Assembly (NCBI GenBank): GCA_964596165.1
Contig: CAZQTW010000052.1
Location: 1 to 45,098 of the forward strand
Length of the DNA stretch: 45,098 nt
Source of the DNA: CAYUQT01 sp964596165
Lineage (GTDB): Bacteria; Planctomycetota; Phycisphaerae; UBA1845; JAFGLZ01
Reading direction: 5' to 3'
Below the pieces are notes generated by a model, which saw only the letters and a program-made list of their open reading frames with translations, was not told the origin of the DNA and did not search any database. Shown here in pieces: positions 43,144 to 45,098 of the stretch. A program made the translations under genes and the position numbers. Positions within the stretch are counted from its first letter, which is position 1. Each line of letters starts with the position of its first letter.

Positions 43144-44448
43144 TCAGGGAATCGCCCCGTAGATCGTGCCTGTGATCGTCGCCACTACGACAATCAGTCC
43201 GCAGAACACGGCCGTCTTGGCACCACCCATCAATCGCCAGATGACGATCATGTTGGGCAATGACAGGGCGGGCCCGGCCAAGAGCAGGGCAATCACCGGA
43301 CCCTTGGCCATTCCGTGTTCCATCAGTGCCTGCGTAATCGGCACCTCCGTCAACGTCGCAAAGTAGAAGAGCGCGCCCACGATAGAGGCGATGAAGTTCG
43401 ACCTCAACCCGTTGTCGCCGACGAGCTGCCCAATCTGCTTGTCGGGAAGCAGAGCGCTGACGAAGCCGACGACAAAGACCCCGCCAAAGAGCAGCGGGAC
43501 GATCATCTTGGCGAACGTCCAGGTGTTCTGCATCCACTCCTTGAGTTCCTGCCGTTCGAACCACCGCCACGACATCAGTACGACCGCCAGGCCCATCAGG
43601 CCGGCCAAGTACCACCGTACGTGATACACGTCCATCACCCAACTCCGGACCTCTTCGATCCGTGCGATCTGTGGCTTGGGCAGGACGAGGCGATCACCGG
43701 CCCTGGCTATGGCGGTAGTCTCCTGCACCTGGATCATGACCTCGTCGTGCATCTCCTGGAGGACGACGCCGCGGATGGCGGTCCCGTCGATCTTGCGGAC
43801 GACCGCATCGCCCGGGTTGAACCAGTCACTGAAGATCAGGAAGGCCACCATGCAAACCATAAACAGCGTAGTCTTCCACAACCGCCGCTTGGGCGCGGGC
43901 GGTTCGGGCATCTGGAGCGCCGCCTGCGCCTTCGCCTGTTCCTCTCGACGGAAGACGAGCGCCATCCCCAGGCCGACCAGAAAGGCAAAGACGATCGCAC
44001 CGACCGCCCGCCACAGGCCGATCGAAAAGCCCAAGACACGGGCCGTCAAGAAGATCGCCAGGACGTTGATCGCCGGCCCTGAATACAGAAACGCCGAGGC
44101 CGGCCCGAGCCCTGCCCCGAGCTTCCAGATCCCCGCGAACATCGGCAGCACGCTGCACGAGCAGACCGCCAGGATCGTGCCCGAGACCGACGCGACGGAA
44201 TAGGCGAGCACCTTGTTGGAGTTCGGCCCGAGGTACTTCATCACCGACGTCTGCGACAGGAACGTGATGATCGCCCCGGCGATGAACATCGCCGGTACGA
44301 CGCACGCCAGCGTGTGATTTCGGGCATACCATTGAAGCAACTTGAATGCCTCAACAATCGCCCCGCTTATCTTGGGATCGGAAAGCGGCAGGTAGTAGGC
44401 CACCAAAAACACAGCGCCCATGGCGGCAAAGATCTTCAACTCTCTCAT
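43144..44448 (-). CDS. permease of the ArsP/DUF318 family
   Basis: The 434-residue protein has two blocks of about four membrane helices and the family motif VCSCSVLPMFAGIWKLG with a neighbouring GPAINVLA, repeated in the C-terminal half as FATLTEVPITQAL and AGPALSLPNMIVI. A soluble insertion (about 205-270) is rich in charged residues and looks like a small beta domain. Some members export trivalent methylarsenicals (ArsP); others are uncharacterised. Close to arsM, export of methylarsenite is plausible, but the substrate is an inference. It starts about 80 bases after the arsR stop. Confidence 0.88.
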   Translation of the reverse strand: MRELKIFAAMGAVFLVAYYLPLSDPKISGAIVEAFKLLQWYARNHTLACVVPAMFIAGAIITFLSQTSVMKYLGPNSNKVLAYSVASVSGTILAVCSCSVLPMFAGIWKLGAGLGPASAFLYSGPAINVLAIFLTARVLGFSIGLWRAVGAIVFAFLVGLGMALVFRREEQAKAQAALQMPEPPAPKRRLWKTTLFMVCMVAFLIFSDWFNPGDAVVRKIDGTAIRGVVLQEMHDEVMIQVQETTAIARAGDRLVLPKPQIARIEEVRSWVMDVYHVRWYLAGLMGLAVVLMSWRWFERQELKEWMQNTWTFAKMIVPLLFGGVFVVGFVSALLPDKQIGQLVGDNGLRSNFIASIVGALFYFATLTEVPITQALMEHGMAKGPVIALLLAGPALSLPNMIVIWRLMGGAKTAVFCGLIVVVATITGTIYGAIP

Positions 44449-44531
44449 GTCGAATCTCGCTCCGAGTGAGGGTTGCTTGGCGTATTGAGTCCGGGTTGTC
44501 GCCGGCGTGTCGTTTCTCTGGACCTCAAACC

Positions 44532-44867
44532 CTAGACCTCATGCCCCGCTTCAAACAGGGCCAACTGCTCCTTGGCGGTCGCCTCCATGACCGTTTCGAC
44601 GCAACCGAAGAAATTCGTAATGCAGGGACAGCGGAGACGGTAGTACACCTGCAAGCCCCGTTTGTCGTCCTGGACGATGCCCGCATTCCTCAGCACCGCC
44701 AGGTGTTTCGAGACGGTCGACATGTCAGCCCCGACCATCTCCTGAAGCTCACACACGCACCGCTCGCCGCGCGACAGCTCATCAATCATGAACAGACGAG
44801 TCGGATGTGCCATCGCCTTGATGATCCGTGCACGCATCTCAAACCGAGCCAGTGTCTTGCTGTCCAA
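44532..44867 (-). CDS. arsR: ArsR family metalloregulatory repressor
   Basis: The roughly 111-residue protein is a winged-helix ArsR/SmtB repressor. The metal site is in RCVCELQEMV (Cys pair in the helix before the recognition helix), the recognition helix is STVSKHLAVLRNAGIV, and the C-terminus adds CPC and FFGCVETV. As(III) binding would release it from DNA. The TTG at 44867 is preferred because GGGAGG ends 5 bases upstream; GTG at 44871-44873 overlaps that site. It is the first gene of the minus-strand operon and lies directly below the promoter/operator at 44895-44928, so it is expected to autorepress. Confidence 0.92.
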   Translation of the reverse strand: MDSKTLARFEMRARIIKAMAHPTRLFMIDELSRGERCVCELQEMVGADMSTVSKHLAVLRNAGIVQDDKRGLQVYYRLRCPCITNFFGCVETVMEATAKEQLALFEAGHEV

Positions 44868-44894
44868 GAACACCTCCCTAATATACTTGGCTTA

Positions 44895-44910
44895 TTGGTA
44901 ATATAACCAA
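44895..44910. promoter_or_regulatory. candidate ArsR operator (imperfect palindrome)
   Basis: TTGGT (44895-44899) and ACCAA (44906-44910) are inverted around an AATATA centre, giving an imperfect 16-base palindrome. It covers the -10 box, so a bound repressor would block the polymerase. ArsR-family operators usually have this AT-rich layout. Confidence 0.6.
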
Positions 44911-44928
44911 ATAGTTACGGGGCGTCAA
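44900..44928 (-). promoter_or_regulatory. sigma70-type promoter of the arsenic operon
   Basis: On the minus strand TTGACG (44923-44928) is followed 17 bases later by TATATT (44900-44905). Spacing and boxes fit a housekeeping promoter, and it reads into arsR about 30 bases downstream. The local AT content is well above that of neighbouring DNA. Confidence 0.7.
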
Positions 44929-44975
44929 GCGCACTGACGATTACCGTCGGTATGTTGTACGACATTACTGCTTAT

Positions 44976-44998
44976 AAGTCATTACATATAAATGACTT
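44976..44998. promoter_or_regulatory. perfect 8-bp inverted repeat, possible second operator
   Basis: AAGTCATT (44976-44983) and AATGACTT (44991-44998) are exact inverted copies around a 7-base AT-rich centre, in an AT-rich stretch upstream of the ArsR promoter. It may serve a divergently transcribed gene beyond the end of the window. Confidence 0.45.
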
Positions 44999-45098
44999 GC
45001 CGCTTATTATTCCGTCCGCGTCCCCCGCCCGAAAAGTTCATGTTCACGGGCACGGTTTTCCGACCTCGACGACGATGGTCCGTTTGAACGAGGTCCGC

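Noticed and set aside
1..45098. CRISPR array, tRNA or rRNA genes
   Set aside because: No regular spaced repeats, no T-loop or CCA-type tRNA patterns and no rRNA-like segments were noticed while reading both strands; a covariance-model search would be needed to exclude small RNAs.

Overview
This is GC-rich chromosomal DNA, most likely from a member of the Planctomycetota (Phycisphaerae or Sedimentisphaerales type), possibly an anaerobe. The lineage is inferred from a combination of gene types: a formylglycine-type sulfatase, a PEP-CTERM protein, a type II pseudopilin-like protein with a C-terminal DG motif, a zinc-ribbon/YIP1 membrane protein, an FG-GAP repeat protein, a ThuA-like protein and c-type multiheme cytochromes. 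No rRNA, tRNA or CRISPR array was recognised.

Layout. Positions 1-2229 hold a small membrane ORF and an intact IS4-type insertion sequence with 17-bp perfect terminal inverted repeats (561-577 and 2213-2229). A histidine kinase with a Cys-rich PAS-like sensor follows (2407-3537). Then two groups converge: RDD and SpoIIM-family membrane proteins on the plus strand, and GPDPase-like membrane protein, DUF4129, DUF4350, MoxR ATPase and DUF58 on the minus strand (3750-10658). This is a widespread, poorly understood membrane-associated MoxR/DUF58 module. An exported FG-GAP protein lies at 10932-12962.

Positions 13144-17457 form an accessory block of visibly lower GC: one protein of about 1,090 residues that joins an N-terminal ORC/STAND-like P-loop ATPase to a C-terminal HerA/FtsK-like ATPase through an unassigned middle domain, next to a HEPN-MNT (minimal nucleotidyltransferase) pair. 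This resembles the architecture of phage-defence genes and is one of two candidates for an undescribed system.

Positions 17658-32226 carry outer-envelope and catabolic genes: a sulfatase, a fragment of an FAD-dependent oxidoreductase, two membrane proteins, a two-domain esterase, a PilZ protein, a glycerol-1-phosphate dehydrogenase next to a GlpT/UhpT-like transporter, a ThuA-like protein, a PEP-CTERM protein and a pseudopilin. Short dispersed repeats sit between some of them.

Positions 32343-44867 are a run of 14 co-directional minus-strand genes that reads as one arsenic operon behind a well-formed ArsR promoter/operator (44895-44928). The order of transcription is arsR, an ArsP-type permease, a small CxxC thioredoxin, a DGC-type zinc-binding protein, a membrane-anchored thioredoxin, an OprP-like porin, an octaheme cytochrome c fused to a cytochrome b-like membrane domain, an exported helical-domain/thioredoxin protein, a CcdA-like electron carrier, a Tat-exported flavodoxin-like protein, a small Cys protein, arsC, acr3 and arsM. 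Reduction, methylation and efflux genes are thus combined with a complete set of envelope redox parts. This second candidate suggests that arsenic (or thiol/selenium/antimony) handling is coupled to periplasmic or transmembrane electron transfer. That coupling is inferred from gene order and domains only.
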